NCBI GenBank assembly: GCA_016801845.1
Contig: CM028916.1
Coordinates: forward strand, 11,591,514 to 11,655,513
Origin: Polydactylus sextarius
Taxonomy: Eukaryota; Chordata; Actinopteri; Polynemidae
Reading direction: 5' to 3'
DNA: 64,000 bases
The notes beneath the pieces were generated by a model that worked only from the letters and a program-made list of their open reading frames with translations, had not been told where the DNA came from and searched no databases. This document shows positions 1 to 12,645 of this stretch, piece after piece. The first letter of the stretch is position 1, and each line of letters opens with the position of its first letter. The position numbers were made by a program, and so were the translations under genes.

Positions 1-43
1 CAGCAGCTTTTCTTTCAATTGTATTGTATTCTGTTCTAATCAC

Positions 44-2745
44 CTGGAAAGGTTTAATCCACTCTACAGTTTGGGAGAACCTGCTCCAGCTGCGTTCACT
101 GCTGTTACTCTGGAAAATCAACTCCTCCTCTGATGGTCCTGAACGCTTGTACACCCGCAATGTCCCAGAGTCACTGACAAACATCAGACAAACATCATGA
201 TTTGGTTTGATGTGTTAATTTAGCTTTACGTCATTGCATCAGTTAAAAAAGTTTAACTTAAAAAAGCATTTATTGTTACTGATCCTTCCAAAAGCTGGAA
301 ATTTGAAAAATTGAATTTCAAGATTTTGTAAATTTAACATTTCTCTTATTCTCATTCTCACATTTTTAACCTACTCATTTCCTTATTTTCTGTTGAGTTA
401 ATTGTGGTTGAAAACTATTATTTTCAAATATTAAATCTTATAGAAAGAATGAACTCTGCGACACAATATTCTTGGTCTTGCACAAAATGGGAGCAAATGA
501 TTCATGTCTAAATGCCATTTGTTCACACTTCCTGAGGAAGTCAATGGGGAAACTAAACAGGATAAACAGGAAAGTGCATCCTCTGCATTGTCACATACTG
601 TATGATGAAAGAAAGGAGGTGCTTTGGATTTAGTTTGCCGACCTGCTATCCATATAGTACCATAAGGTGAGACAGGAGGCGGTGTCTTTGAGTTGGATCC
701 ATTCTGATGCTATCTGAGCTAAACTGCTGTGGTTGAGGTGCAGTGATGAGCTCAACAAGAACCAACCTACATGAAAAAGAAAAGAATGAAAAAAAAGTCA
801 ACACCTTTGTTTTTGCAATCCCCGGCAGAGCTTCATTATTGTATGACAAATAGCAAATACACTAAACATCAACTTATATATCATTTTCCAGAACAAACTT
901 TCAGGTGAATATGTCTTATTTTGGTGGATTCTGGAGTACAGAAAGATCAAAATCACAAAGTCAGAAAAGTTAGTCAGAAAAGAATGATCATTACTAATGA
1001 CTTTACTAATGACTAAAAACTTGAAACATCACAGTTTCAAGTTTCCATAACGAAATTTGATCACTGTAATAGGAAATAAGTCAGAGAGAAAAAGTGAAGT
1101 TTATGACAGACAATGAGAATCAACATTAATCATTAATTGCAACACTGGCAGTTAGCAAATCAATGTAACCCTCTGACATTTAAACGTTTTGAGGTTTGAT
1201 CCATTTGCAAACACTCAGCAAAGGAATAAGTTGAACTTAAAAATAAGAAAATTCAAATTGTCAGTAGTTAGTATTTTCAACATATTAATATTAAAACATG
1301 TAAAACAGTTAGCAAATCAGAACAAAGTGAGCAGCAGTTTCGGCATGTATAGTTGTGTCTCTGAAAGACTCTGATGATGGACATTGATCACTAAGACTGA
1401 CCCCTTTCATAACATACATAGTAATTTAACCTGCTGATAGATTTAAATCTATTTATACCATTAAATCAAATTTAACTAATCCCCTGTTGTTCTGTTTTTG
1501 AGGTAGGATATCAAGTTTGTTAGTTTCAGTAAGGCATTGAGCAGACATCTTCTTGGTGATTATCCTGAGGTATATCTGACTTCATACCCTCTGGAGTCTG
1601 AGTGGTGTGGTCTGTGGGTGGACCCTGGAACCATCCATTTGCCAGCACCCAGTCATGCCCATCTTCTTTGGGGATGCTGATCCAGTTGCACTGCCCAGAC
1701 TCAAAGTCACAGCTAGCTGGAAGACTGCAGGCGCCATCTCTCATGGAAACATCGTCTAGTTTCACTGTAGATTTACTGACTGGCTCTTGGACAGCCTTAA
1801 ATACCACCTGGAAACATGGTTATGAGGACAACATCGACTGTTTTAGGTTGCGTCTTAGAGGAATGTCATAAAAATATACTCAGCAGTTCAGCCTTACCCT
1901 GCAAAAGAGACTGTGGCATCACCGTATTAAAAGAAAAAAACAGCTTACGCGAAAATTTGGTGGGGAGGACACAGTGACCTCTGCCACCTCCCAGTCAATA
2001 GAGGCCACTCCAGACGATTGCCAAAGGGCATTGCCCACCTCCCCACTCCGCATCAAATGGACAGCAAGACTATTAGAGGAGTCTTCTGGTAACAAGTACC
2101 TGAAGAAATAAGGTTACACAATCTGCATCAGATGACATGGGCAAGGTGTCTTAACAAATGCAACAGCAGCAAAAGACTCACCAGAAGCGAACACACAACT
2201 CCTCAGCTGATGTGAACTCTGATGAGATCAGCTGAGCGACTTCAGTCTGTGCAGAGTTTGTTTTCAACAAAGTCATGAAAAAACCTACAGGAAAGAGATT
2301 ACAGATGTTTTAAAGGCAGTTATGGGCAGAACTCTTAATGTCTAAGTGTTTCCTAAGTTTAACAACAACAACGGCAAAAAAAAATGGACAAAGGAAAATT
2401 TCTGATCATCGCGGCTCTAGATGAAAAGTCAGTAGGAATCAAATCAAACCAAAACAAATGTTTGTAGCAATGTATTCAGAATGCAACAGTACATTTAGCT
2501 CTTGTTGATTAAGCTTGTCACACGCAAAGCTCAGTTGTAACAGATCATCTTAAGACTTGAGTTGTGAAACTATCATTGCTCTTTTCTTTCAGTCACATTG
2601 GTTGGTACCACAGTTTATCACTCACCATTTTCAGTTCCATAGGTGTGATCCACATGATCTTTTGTTCCCTTTTGATGATGCCAGCGACCTCTGTGGCTCA
2701 CATCATTCTCAAAGTCACACAAGCTAGACTCAAATCCACACATAT
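44..2745 (-). CDS. malrd1: malrd1-like exons 20-25: MAM domain 6 and most of MAM domain 7
   Basis: MAM6 starts in exon 20 (CDFEND) and ends in exon 23 with [13 protein letters not shown]. Unlike the others it lacks the usual second Cys with Trp shortly after CDFE. MAM7 starts in exon 23 ([10 protein letters not shown]), continues through exon 24 (766-643, with [10 protein letters not shown]) and exon 25 (173-44), and is cut before its closing IDD strand by the window edge. The exon 25 donor is CAG|GTGATT, so the next exon lies outside the window. No further LDLa module appears between these MAM domains. Confidence 0.78.
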
Positions 2746-5700
2746 CTGAAATTTGAAGCTTTAATTACTAAAGTGTGTTAAATTCTTATTAACATCAGCC
2801 AGTGTTGGGTCTGTGGTGACGTACTCTGATTACTGCACACCCCCTCCCTCACTGTGATGTCATCAATGGCAATAAATCCTTGACTGGTGGTCGTTCTATG
2901 GCCAGTAAACAGTATCTATGGACAAAGGAGGAGCAAACATAATATAGGACAAAAATAATGAGAAAATCTCTTTAATAAGTTGTTAAAAAATGTAAAATTT
3001 TTTAAAAATATTTTCTATTTTTCTGTTAGCAAAATTAAATTTGAGCCCATTTGGTACATCGGCCATACTATATAACTTATAGTAACCCATAAGTAACAGG
3101 AAATGAAGTGTTGAAGATGTCAACATGTCAATGTGTAAGATATAAATGTCACATCAGCCTTAAAAATTGCACAAAAAAAAATTGCAAAAAAAAAAAAGCA
3201 TTTAGTGGGACTATATTGCAGGTGTAGAAATGTGAAAATAATTTACCCTGATTGTATCATTCATGTTTATAGTGACTTGTGCGTTTATCCACTCTGGATT
3301 CTGGGTCCCTCTGCGTGTCCAGACTAACACTTTAGAGGATTTCTAGGACAAAAGAAAGTTGTTGTCATTGTGGCTCTGAGGTAAAGAAAAAGCTGTGTGG
3401 TAGTACAAACTGTGTAACATACTGTCTGAACCAACAGATCCAGGCTGGACACAGAAGGGCCGAGCATGAAATACCAGAATCCAACACAAACGTGTGATGG
3501 AGGATTGACAACAGGAACAGAGATGACTGCTCTCCCTCTGTTTACGGACGTTGATCTGTTCAACAGCAAAAAGAAACCTTGGTAGGCAAAGAAAACACAC
3601 ACTGTCAAAGGGAATCCAAGTTTTTGACATTTCTAAGGACATTTTATCTTGAAAAATGACTAATGATTTGTCTAGCAATGTATCTATCTTGGGCAAAAAC
3701 GCACGTGTATGATAACATACGGTTGTTACAAAGTCATCGAATGTTTTTTAGCAGCAATACCATGATTATTTCCAGTTGTATGATCATACTGAGGTCCATC
3801 CCATGGTTCACCCACTTGCAGTCCACTACTGAGAGTCCACTTCAAATCACCAATGTCTTCTTGGACCCAATTACATAAACCTGTGACACAAGATAGAACT
3901 GTAAATATTCAGACACTGCATTTACAACATGGTTAAAGGGCTAACACAAAACATCTATTTAACAGTTAACAAAGATCCAAACACAGATTCAACTAGACAA
4001 AATTCAAACATCTATGAATAAGATAAAAGAGACATCGCTGTAACCCACTCACATTACCCACTGTAAAGCTGAACTGCACATCAGCGAAATACATCTGTCA
4101 AGTCAATTGATTGTTTGAAATGGATCATTAGTTCCTTTAGCTAAGCAGAACTCACCTATGATTTTTAAACTCTTGACATGCATTGATCATAACAGCACTT
4201 TTTGTTTTAAGGTCAGTGAATGTCTCATGTTTCAGTTGTGCTCAAGCAAACAAACTGTAAATTGACATTTTACAATCTCTACTGAAGCTATTTTCACCGA
4301 GTGTCACCTTGTTCAAAGGTGCAGTCCATGGTGGAGGTGGGGGCAGCAGTGGTGGTGGTGGGAGCAGTGGTGGTGCTTGGGATCATGTCACCACAGGATT
4401 TGTTCCTTATGATGTGGACATCGTCCAGGGAAAAACTTGCTTCTGTTAAGTTGGCGCAGCTTGCTTGCAAAATAATCTGTGACAAAAAGTTAACATGGTT
4501 CATTTAAAGCTGTGTCCTCTCAAATCTCATTAGCGTAGCTCATTAGATTCTAGTTGTTATTATACCTGGTGAAGTTCTGATGCATTGTAATCCACCCTTT
4601 CCTGGATCCATGTATCATTTGTGTAACCATTGGTTTTCCACAGAGGACGCAGTCCAGCAGAATCTTTCACAAACACTGTGAGTGTAATACTTGAGGGTCC
4701 TAAAAGTGACACAATGCATCATCAAAAAACAAAGAAACAAACAAACACACAAAAAAACTCAGAAACTTTTTTTATAGACAGATTTTGACAGTAATTCTGG
4801 GTGATGGGACATGAAGATGAGGGAAGTGATAAGTCATTAAGAATCTGTAAAGGACAATTAGATCGGTAATGAGGCATGCAGCATCAAAGCATCACAAATC
4901 ACCCCCTCAGTGGTTACACCCTTATGCTAATCTGCCACGTATGTGTTTCCTGTACCATGTCAGCTGCTTTCCACATCTCAGTGAGCTTCAGTCCATTAGC
5001 AACTTTTCATTTTCCCTATTTTTTCCTTAGTTTGCCTTCCATACTCACTATTATATGACCACGTGGCAGAGTAGTGCCAGAGCTCCAGGCAAGCTTGGTC
5101 CACTGCTGACATCGACTCACTCTCCAGTCGGGCAATTTCATCCCTCTTGGGTTTAGCAGCAAATATGAATGCAAAATGGCCTAAAGAGAGAAATCAAACT
5201 AGATAAAATATCCAGGTGAATTATTTTACAATATTTCTATGTGCATGCATAACGTCAGACTTTCATTATGGCAGTTTTCTGTCATTGGAAGTCTGAGCAG
5301 CTTCATTAATTATACGGGTTACATGCATGAAAATGAGTGTGTTACTCTTAGTCACTTCACTCACCTGCTGGTTAAAGTATGTGTGTGGTGACTTACCTAA
5401 AGCAGAATTTGTGGTGTGGTCTTTTGATGGGATAAATTTGCCTTCACTGCTGCCTGAGAGCCAGTCCCAGTCCACTCCAGATTCTGCTGGAGGATTATTT
5501 ACCCAACCACACCAGTCGAACTCAAAGTCACAAAAACCTGCGTGGAATAAAATACATTTATGCAGCCATATACTGTACAAGTACAGTCAACAAATACAGA
5601 CTAATTTTCATCTTTCATAAAATTTCTTTTTTAGTTTTACATTTTCTCTGTGGTCACTAACCTGTCGGTGGACAGGCACCATTCAGGACAGTGAGGTCGT

Positions 5701-8700
5701 CAATGGCGATATCTCTCCACGGTTCATTCCCAACCACTGCCTCAAAAATCACCTGTCACTCAGAATGACAAATTGATTTTTACTTTTACAGCTGTACAAA
5801 TGAATAATAATTGGAATATTTTTTGTTCTTTTTACAATGGAAAATAGTTTGGAAAGTTGTCCCAGTGCTGGTAATTTGAGGCCACTACCATTGTGCACAT
5901 CTTTTAAAACCATTAAAAAAAAAAAAAAAAAAAAAAAAAAGATAAACAGCAATTATTTATTAAAAAATCACTATCACTAGCAGCAGGTGTGGAGCTACCT
6001 GATACTGGGAATCTGGGCTGAGAAGTGTTACTCTTCCATGTCTCCAGTGTTTCCCCTGATCTCCACTTCGGTGCCAGAGCTTCTGGGGGTGTCTGTGGCT
6101 GCCAGCGGTCTGAAGGTGAACACTGAGTTCACCAACTCCACTTCCCTTCATGTAGTACCAGAACATTAGGCATTCCCCATCCGCAGGTGTGGGCTCCATC
6201 ATTGCAGTCATCATTGCACCTCTGGACCCCACAGGATGACTCCACAACTGGGCACTCAGGTAATAACCTGGTTATACACATGCTGATTTTCAGTTGCATT
6301 TGTGTTTGTATCAATGTGTAAGTTTGTGGAGAAGTGCTATTATTCATGGATCGTTGTATAAGCCAAAGTATTTCTCCAGGGTTCATATCCCTTGATATCA
6401 CATTTTAGTAAAACGTACTAATGAATATGCAAACTAATGTAGTGTGAGAACTACATCTCTTTTTCCCTGTTTAAAACTCAAGCCTCATACCTGGGCTAAA
6501 AATTACTTAACATAAAATGGCAGGATTACATGAAGCAGATGAGATTGTATCTTAAGGAGTTGCAAACCTTGCTCTGTCTTCAGAGTGTGATCTGTGGTGG
6601 GGCCTGAAGAGTTGACTGGTTGGGATGCTCCTGTGATCCGGTACCAGCTGAAGTTTGCAGACAGTTGTGGCTCCAGACCACAAAGGGAGCCTTGGAAGGT
6701 GCACTCTCTCTCAGGCGGGCAAGAGCCATTCACAGAGCTGGACACCACTATGTCATCGATAGCTATGGTCCCCTGCTCACCGCCCACAACAGCTTCTATA
6801 ATAAACTGAAATACAGACAGAATTAACTCAAATGCACATTCCACAACAAAAAAGACTTTAAAATATTAATTTCTTACAATTCTGATTGAAACCAGTTATG
6901 GACATAAGACATATACTTTTAAGACATATAGTTTTAATACTTTTATAATATACAATACTTTTAATAATTTTAAAAATACTTATGCTTATACTTATTTATG
7001 TTTACTTATTCTGTCTTCAACTTTTGTTGTTATATTTTATATAAATGTTTGCACGGGAGAATGCGCTGCTTTCTCATTGATCATGTAAGAAAGTATAGTG
7101 ACAATAAAAGGCATGCTAGTCTGTCTATTCTATTCTATATGTGTTTGTGAAGAAGAATCCTTCTAAATAGTCCTTAAAAACATTGCTGGAAAAGAATACA
7201 AGAGACAATCAATAAGAATACCTGTATCGGTTTGTTGCTGTTGAAAGTAAGATCTGCAAATCGCCATTTGTTTCCCTGGGTGCCGTTCCTTACCCACACA
7301 ACTGTCTCTGGTTCATCAGAATGCTTTATGATAAACTTCAATGAACCTGATGATTCAGGAGAATAAAAATTAAACTTGTGCACTTGACATGTATTTGACA
7401 TGCTCAGAATCAAAACATCTGTATGCATCTTAGATTTAATTTTGTCCCGACTTTCAGCTTTGCACAGTGAGGCACCTACCAATGCTGTTGCCAAATATGT
7501 GGTACCAGAAGCTCACACATATGACTTGACCTGCAGGTTGAGGGTAGCTGATGAGTCTGGCTGATGATGAAACATTTAGTTTGCGTGAAGCTTCTATGAG
7601 CATGTAGTAGCCTGTGAGGAAAAAAAAACAGAGATGTGGATTAACTTGAATTTAATAATTGAGACAGCATATCTAGAGTTGAATACACAGCATCCAACAC
7701 CACGAAGATTAGCAACAAGATTAGCAACTCACCATTCCCAATTGGTTGGTCAGCAAAAACCCCTTTAGTCCTTTTCCACAAAAGGCTGGCAGTGTAGTCG
7801 TGGTACCATGAACAAGTGTCCTTTTCAAAATCACATGAGAGTTGGTCTGATCCTGGAGGGACATCTCCCTCTCCACAGTTGTCAAATTTGATATCGTCCA
7901 GCATGATGTGCTTGTGTGTAAAAGATGAAGACCTGCCTGAAAACAGCAGCTGTAGAAAGAGAAATGTTTTATCTTACATTTGTTAAGAAAAAAATATTCC
8001 CAACAACCAGATTCTTACTTTTACTCACGCTACAGTAAATCACAATATCACAACTGGTGATTTTATCAAATAGCATCACTGAAAATGTGGAATTTTGAAA
8101 ATGTGAAGCAGCATGGAGCAGCAACTTGAAAAGAATTCAGAAATGAATGTTGGTTCAGAAATGAATGTTGGTTAAGATGCTATTTTAATAGACTGTGTCT
8201 CAGTGACACTTTCCTTTCTCATTTCATATTGCATTGTCTTACAGCAGACAGCTTTATCAGGTAATTTGCTGTACTATAATGCTTCCTGTGTGAGTAAACA
8301 TTGTTGGAAAGAAGCAAACAGAAGCTAAAACTGGCTGACATTGTTCAGAACACACATCAGTTCCACAAATGTTCAACTATGTCCTCTATTTCACACATTG
8401 ACCATAAATCAAACATAATCTCAAGTGACAATTACAAAAGTCAAGTCACTTGATTTATTGATCTACCAGGATGAAATTAGGTGATATAGAATCACATGAA
8501 ACCAGATATAAGGATATAATAAAATTTAGTGGTACAATAAATATTAAGACAAGACAAAATTGAGAACAACACATGGATCTAAATTAAATCAGTGTTATCA
8601 TCACAACTATACATACTCAATATATTAAAGGTGTTACAAATAAGGTCTGTATATAACCTTTAGGTGTACATCATATTTTACTAACCTTGTATCCTCCTGG

Positions 8701-10410
8701 CTGATTACCAATGAAGACTGTGGCATTCTCCCAGATGCCTATTTCACTATCTATAATCTCCAGCAACTGTGTCTTGGTGTTTCCTCTAACCATTTCTACT
8801 TTGAGGTTTGGTAATGGAAATGGATTGTCATCATGAAAATAGTACCAGAAGCTGAAACACATCAAGAAACCAGTCATGAAAACAGTCAACTGCTAATATA
8901 TGACTATATGACTTTAAGTCAGATTCCGTCAGTCAAGAACATAATGGATCTAATTGTAAAAAAACATATATTTAAAAAAAAAAACAACAACAAATGTTTC
9001 TAAGTACCTGATCTGGCATCCCAGAGCTGCCAGTTTATCAACAGAATACTCCAGGTTAGCTGTATATCCCCCATCAGCTGCATCTTTATGCATGACGTGT
9101 CCTGTGTCCAGGAGACAAACATCCCACAAGACAGCTTTTATACATGAATAAAATACTATTATCACTGATTTTAAATACCAAGGAGTCCATTTAAAATTTC
9201 TACACAAAGTCATTTAACAAATAGATTAGGACTGGAGGTTAATAATTACCCAACGAGGTCCCTGTAGTATGGTCCTGTCCAGGTACTGAGGTCATGTTTA
9301 CCATCTGCCGTTTCCATAGCTGGGAGGTGTCGTTCCAACCACAGGTGTGACGTTCAAAATCACATGACCCTTAAAGAAGAATGGGACAACAGAGGAAAAA
9401 TAAATGGAACCAAAACGTTTGAAAAGTGTTAAAAAGTAGTCTTAAAAAAGTCTTAAAAAGTATATTTTTAGTGTGTTCAAAAAACCCAGGCATCAATCTA
9501 GAACTCATAAGTTTCAATGTCTTCAGACATTAAAAAACTGAAATAAAATTTTGAAACAACAAACCTAGAATCATACTATTCATACATTATAGTATTTATG
9601 AGGGATTCTGACAAAAAAAAGCACATTTTTGTGAATGCATGTGTTATTTTCATGTACTTTGGCTTCCTGGGGACTTTATAATTTGTTAAATTTAGAAAAT
9701 TGTGAGTCAGACTTATAGCTGAATTTGTGCTAGAAAAAAAGTCAGCAGTCATGTAAAATCTTAAAGATAGTTTAAGAAGTGCTGAACCCAAGTTGGCAAA
9801 AACTCCAGAAGTGAATTTCTAAACACAAGGATTTGATGTTGTTTGTTGAAAAAAAAAAAAGTACAATTAAGCCTTCAGTTGACAATGTTTTGCAGAGAAG
9901 CTGACATACCACAAAACTCCTCGTCAGAACCATCTTTACAATCCTCCTTAAAATCACAAACAAGTTGAGCAGCAACACATTCTCCAGATGTGCAGTTGAA
10001 CCCCCCGTCAGGACAAGAACACACGATGACCAAGAACACTGTAAAGACTGATTTCATTGAAAACAGATGAACAGAAGAAATGTGACAATAATGTTTAATT
10101 TCACTACAATAATCTTTGATTTCATTGTTAAAACATTTCAAAACTACCAGAATACCACAGCATGTAAATCCCACTGGCACATGCACATCTTTCAACCACA
10201 AAGAACTTTGCACAACTCGTCACTGTATTTGTATTTACGAGTGACAACTTCTTCATCTTTACAACCGTTTTTACTAGTATTCATATAAATCGAATTTACA
10301 CTATTTTAGAGGAAAAAAAAACTTTGACTTTTAAAAGTAACTTTTAAGTTTTGCAGATCCTTACCTGACAAAACAAATAACTGCTTCATGACTGGAAACA
10401 CATAACGCAT
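44..10410 (-). CDS. malrd1: MAM and LDL-receptor class A domain protein (malrd1-like), N-terminal part, runs off the left edge
   Basis: Twenty-five coding exons on the minus strand join in phase to about 1155 residues without a stop. In transcript order: 10410-10365, 10038-9910, 9369-9250, 9101-9008, 8851-8686, 7949-7733, 7611-7480, 7346-7222, 6805-6568, 6219-5999, 5752-5662, 5537-5397, 5180-5049, 4699-4566, 4476-4308, 3880-3761, 3577-3423, 3342-3247, 2915-2825, 2745-2626, 2284-2182, 2099-1949, 1807-1588, 766-643, 173-44. The product is a signal peptide, one LDLa module and seven MAM domains (the last cut by the window edge). MAM domains are adhesion or protein-interaction modules. Human MALRD1 is an intestinal protein linked to FGF19 output. 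The name rests on domain type and on the neighbours mrc1 and cacnb2; another MAM/LDLa protein is possible. The gene is divergent from mannose receptor gene A. Confidence 0.78.
2825..5537 (-). CDS. malrd1: malrd1-like exons 12-19: MAM domains 4-5 with a Thr-rich linker
   Basis: MAM4 starts with [10 protein letters not shown] (exon 12) and ends in exon 15 with [14 protein letters not shown]. The same exon then encodes a short linker of mostly Thr, Pro and Ala (about residues [16 protein letters not shown], 4330-4380), likely O-glycosylated, before MAM5 opens with CTFEQG and continues as LCNW in exon 16. MAM5 ends in exon 19 with [14 protein letters not shown]. This is the only mucin-like spacer seen between MAM domains of this gene in the window. 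Confidence 0.8.
5662..9369 (-). CDS. malrd1: malrd1-like exons 3-11: MAM domains 1-3
   Basis: MAM1 starts with [10 protein letters not shown] in exon 3 and ends with the [10 protein letters not shown] strand in exon 6. MAM2 starts in the same exon with [10 protein letters not shown] and runs to exon 9 ([10 protein letters not shown]). MAM3 starts in exon 9 with [10 protein letters not shown] and ends in exon 11 ([13 protein letters not shown]). Each shows the family pattern: an early Cys pair, a DHT triplet before a phase-1 splice, a FWYY or FWYH strand, and a closing IDDI/IDDL strand followed by Cys. Exon 10 is the least certain: an acceptor at 6220 restores the frame leading into [10 protein letters not shown], whereas an acceptor further upstream would not give a MAM fold. 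Confidence 0.8.
5915..5940. repeat. homopolymer A run in an intron of malrd1-like
   Basis: Twenty-six A on the plus strand (T in the transcript), 60 nt from exon 10. Confidence 0.9.
8138..8173. repeat. 18-bp direct tandem duplication
   Basis: CAGAAATGAATGTTGGTT occurs twice in direct tandem in the intron between malrd1-like exons 5 and 6. Confidence 0.85.
9910..10410 (-). CDS. malrd1: malrd1-like exons 1-2: signal peptide and LDLa module
   Basis: Exon 1 (10410-10365) carries two in-frame ATGs, at 10410 and 10389. The second gives a compact signal sequence, MKQLFVLS, which continues across the splice as VFLVIVCS. Exon 2 (10038-9910) then encodes one LDL-receptor class A repeat of six cysteines ending in the calcium-binding stretch [10 protein letters not shown]. 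The exon 1 donor is CAG|GTAAGG and the exon 2 acceptor is TTTACAG. A true N-terminus is likely because no upstream coding exon is visible and the hydrophobic leader directly precedes the LDLa module. Which ATG is used is uncertain. Confidence 0.78.
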
Positions 10411-12645
10411 GAAAATAAATCCAAAAAGAAAGGTAAAATCTTTAAAGCCTGAATGGCATCTCTCCCCCCAGCTAACCCTGTGATTAACAGCATGTGACTG
10501 AAATATTGGAGTGCAACTTTTATTACAACAATTGAGATAAATATGATAGTCCTTATCTATAAACCTGAGCTTAAAGTCCAGGGTTTACTCCGTAAAATGT
10601 GATATATTTCCATTGCTCATCTTTATGGCTCTCAGTGACACCCTGACAGGGTGAGTAAACATCCTGTGTTTTATAGTTGCCTGTTGTACATATTAGTGCT
10701 TATATGAACTGTGGATAAACTGTGTGGATAAACTTTGACATTTAAAAGTGAGAATGTGATTTATGGGTAAGTGTTATTTAGATCTTATTTTCTCTAAAAT
10801 ACAATACCCTGCAAAAATTAAACACTGAGTACACACTTAAGTTCAGGTTAAAGAGCAATAAATAAATAAATAAATAAATAACATGAAACAGTTAAGGTGG
10901 CTACGTTCCTGTCCATCCAATAACCAGGCCTCCTCTCCGCCGTTGTAAGCTGATTTCTGTGAAAGTCTTCAGATCGTATGTGTTAGGTGTGCAGGCCAAT
11001 AAAACTGACAAACCCAGAATGCCATCAAAAAGCCTGAGCAAAGGTTTGTGAGTTTTCAGGAAATCATGACCCAGGAACAGAATTAATGATCAGTGATAAA
11101 TGAGTGAACGGATAAAGAGGTGGAATAGGTGACACTCAACAATCCTGATGTGCTGATGCTGCTAATGTGCAGTTACGTCATGGCAGGGCACAGGGCAAAA
11201 AAAAAAAAAAAAAAAAAACACCTGAAGAGCAGGCAGGTAACAAATGTGGGAATATCCAGCTTCAGAAAGTAAAAGTCCTACCACATTCCTGCTCCAACCA
11301 CTCACATGAACCATCTGGTCCTAATTAGCACAACTCTTCTTACAGGTAGATCAGCTAATAAGTGAGATCACCTGCATTAAGTGCAAACGCGGCACCAAAA
11401 CATGGCAAGACTTTTACTTTGTGAAGCTGGACATTCCCACGTCTGCTGACAGCTGATGAAAAAACACCAGCAGGTGTGATTCTCTGGTTAACGTTACTTT
11501 CCGTTTTAGCTTTGAAGAGTTGAAAGACATTTGGGAGCATGAAGAGCCACTAATACAAGTCCCAAATGTTAATATTTCAGCAGAGTCTTCCACAGCAAAA
11601 AGGAGAATAACCAAAGAGGAAGTGAGAATACAAAATGCTATGATAGATGTTAAGGAAGACTTGGAGAACAAACCTCAACATCTGAATGCTTCTGCCGCAA
11701 AACAGGATATTGTGTTGCTACACTCAGGATGCACAAAATGTTCTCTTCATCAGCAACAATGCAAATATCACTGTGGTTTTAAAAAAACTAATCTCAGCCT
11801 CTTCACACCTATTATTCTAATTTAATTTGTCCATCTAAAAACAGGTTTACTAATGATTAGACATTCACGAGGTTAGTGCTGAGTTCTGGTTGTTGCTTTA
11901 ATCTCTCTAAGGTGGATGGTGGTCTTGGATGGAGTAGAAAAAATTGTTAAACTAGTCCAATCCTATTGTACACCTTGAAAAGGGACAATTAAGCTCAATG
12001 TAAACTGCCATGCTTTTTTGGTAATTAAAATTGAGTGTTTACTGTTTTTATACTAAATATACAAATCAATTAATAAATTAAGAAATTATCTCAAATGAAT
12101 CCATGTAATCTTGTTGCTGTTAACTGTTAAAAGGCCCTCAAATTCTTTGCTCTTCCATCTTCATTCTTTTCTTTTATAGTATATAGTATTATATTCATGC
12201 CATTGTCATTTTTGAGTGAATAAAAATGCAAATTAGACACCAGTAACAGGTGTTTGGCAGTGATGTTAGTGATGCTAATCTGGGCAAATGAATCTGATGA
12301 GTCATGTTTAGCATGAATCTTTTATAAAAACCTTTCTTTCCCTTTTCCCTCGGACAGGAAGTGAATGGGGCCACTTTTTGCCCTTTGTGCAGTGTGACAT
12401 CCATGCGAGCAAAAAAAAAAAAAAAAGTGTGTGTATGCCGCCCCTACTTCCCTCTCAGCCCCCCACCTTTTTTTAACCACTAGCAAAATGCTGAAATGTG
12501 CCAATCTGAAACATGACACTCACTCAATGAAAAGAAAAAAAAAGTGTCACTGCTATTAAGATTCCCTCCTTTTCTTGGTCATGCTCATAAGTCCTCTGCT
12601 TGCAATGCATGGATCATGTTTGCTCCTGTGAGACTTATCAGAAGA
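10411..12645. other. divergent intergenic region between malrd1-like and mannose receptor A
   Basis: About 2.2 kb separate the two head-to-head start codons and should hold both promoters. Visible content is an AATA microsatellite (10857-10881), a poly-A run (11197-11218), a poly-A run near 12411-12426 and a TATAAAAA at 12323-12330 on the plus strand, 316 nt before the gene A ATG. An open frame of 101 codons at 11520-11825 resembles no family I recognise and lacks supporting signals. The transcription starts cannot be fixed by eye. Confidence 0.5.
10857..10881. repeat. (AATA)n microsatellite
   Basis: Six tetranucleotide units in the divergent spacer. Confidence 0.9.

Noticed and set aside
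5960..6401. Upstream acceptor for malrd1-like exon 10 giving a Cys-rich reading
   Set aside because: That frame ends in a stop and lacks MAM sequence; the acceptor at 6220 gives the expected CLMFWYYM strand.
11520..11825. Open frame of 101 codons in the divergent spacer
   Set aside because: No recognisable domain, no partner exons and no start or splice context beyond chance. It could be a stray exon or repeat remnant, but I cannot support a gene.
12544..12645. Longer N-terminus for gene A from ATG 12544 or 12616
   Set aside because: Genes B and C start directly with a leader equivalent to MQTLRITLVAF, and the longer forms put polar residues before the hydrophobic core.
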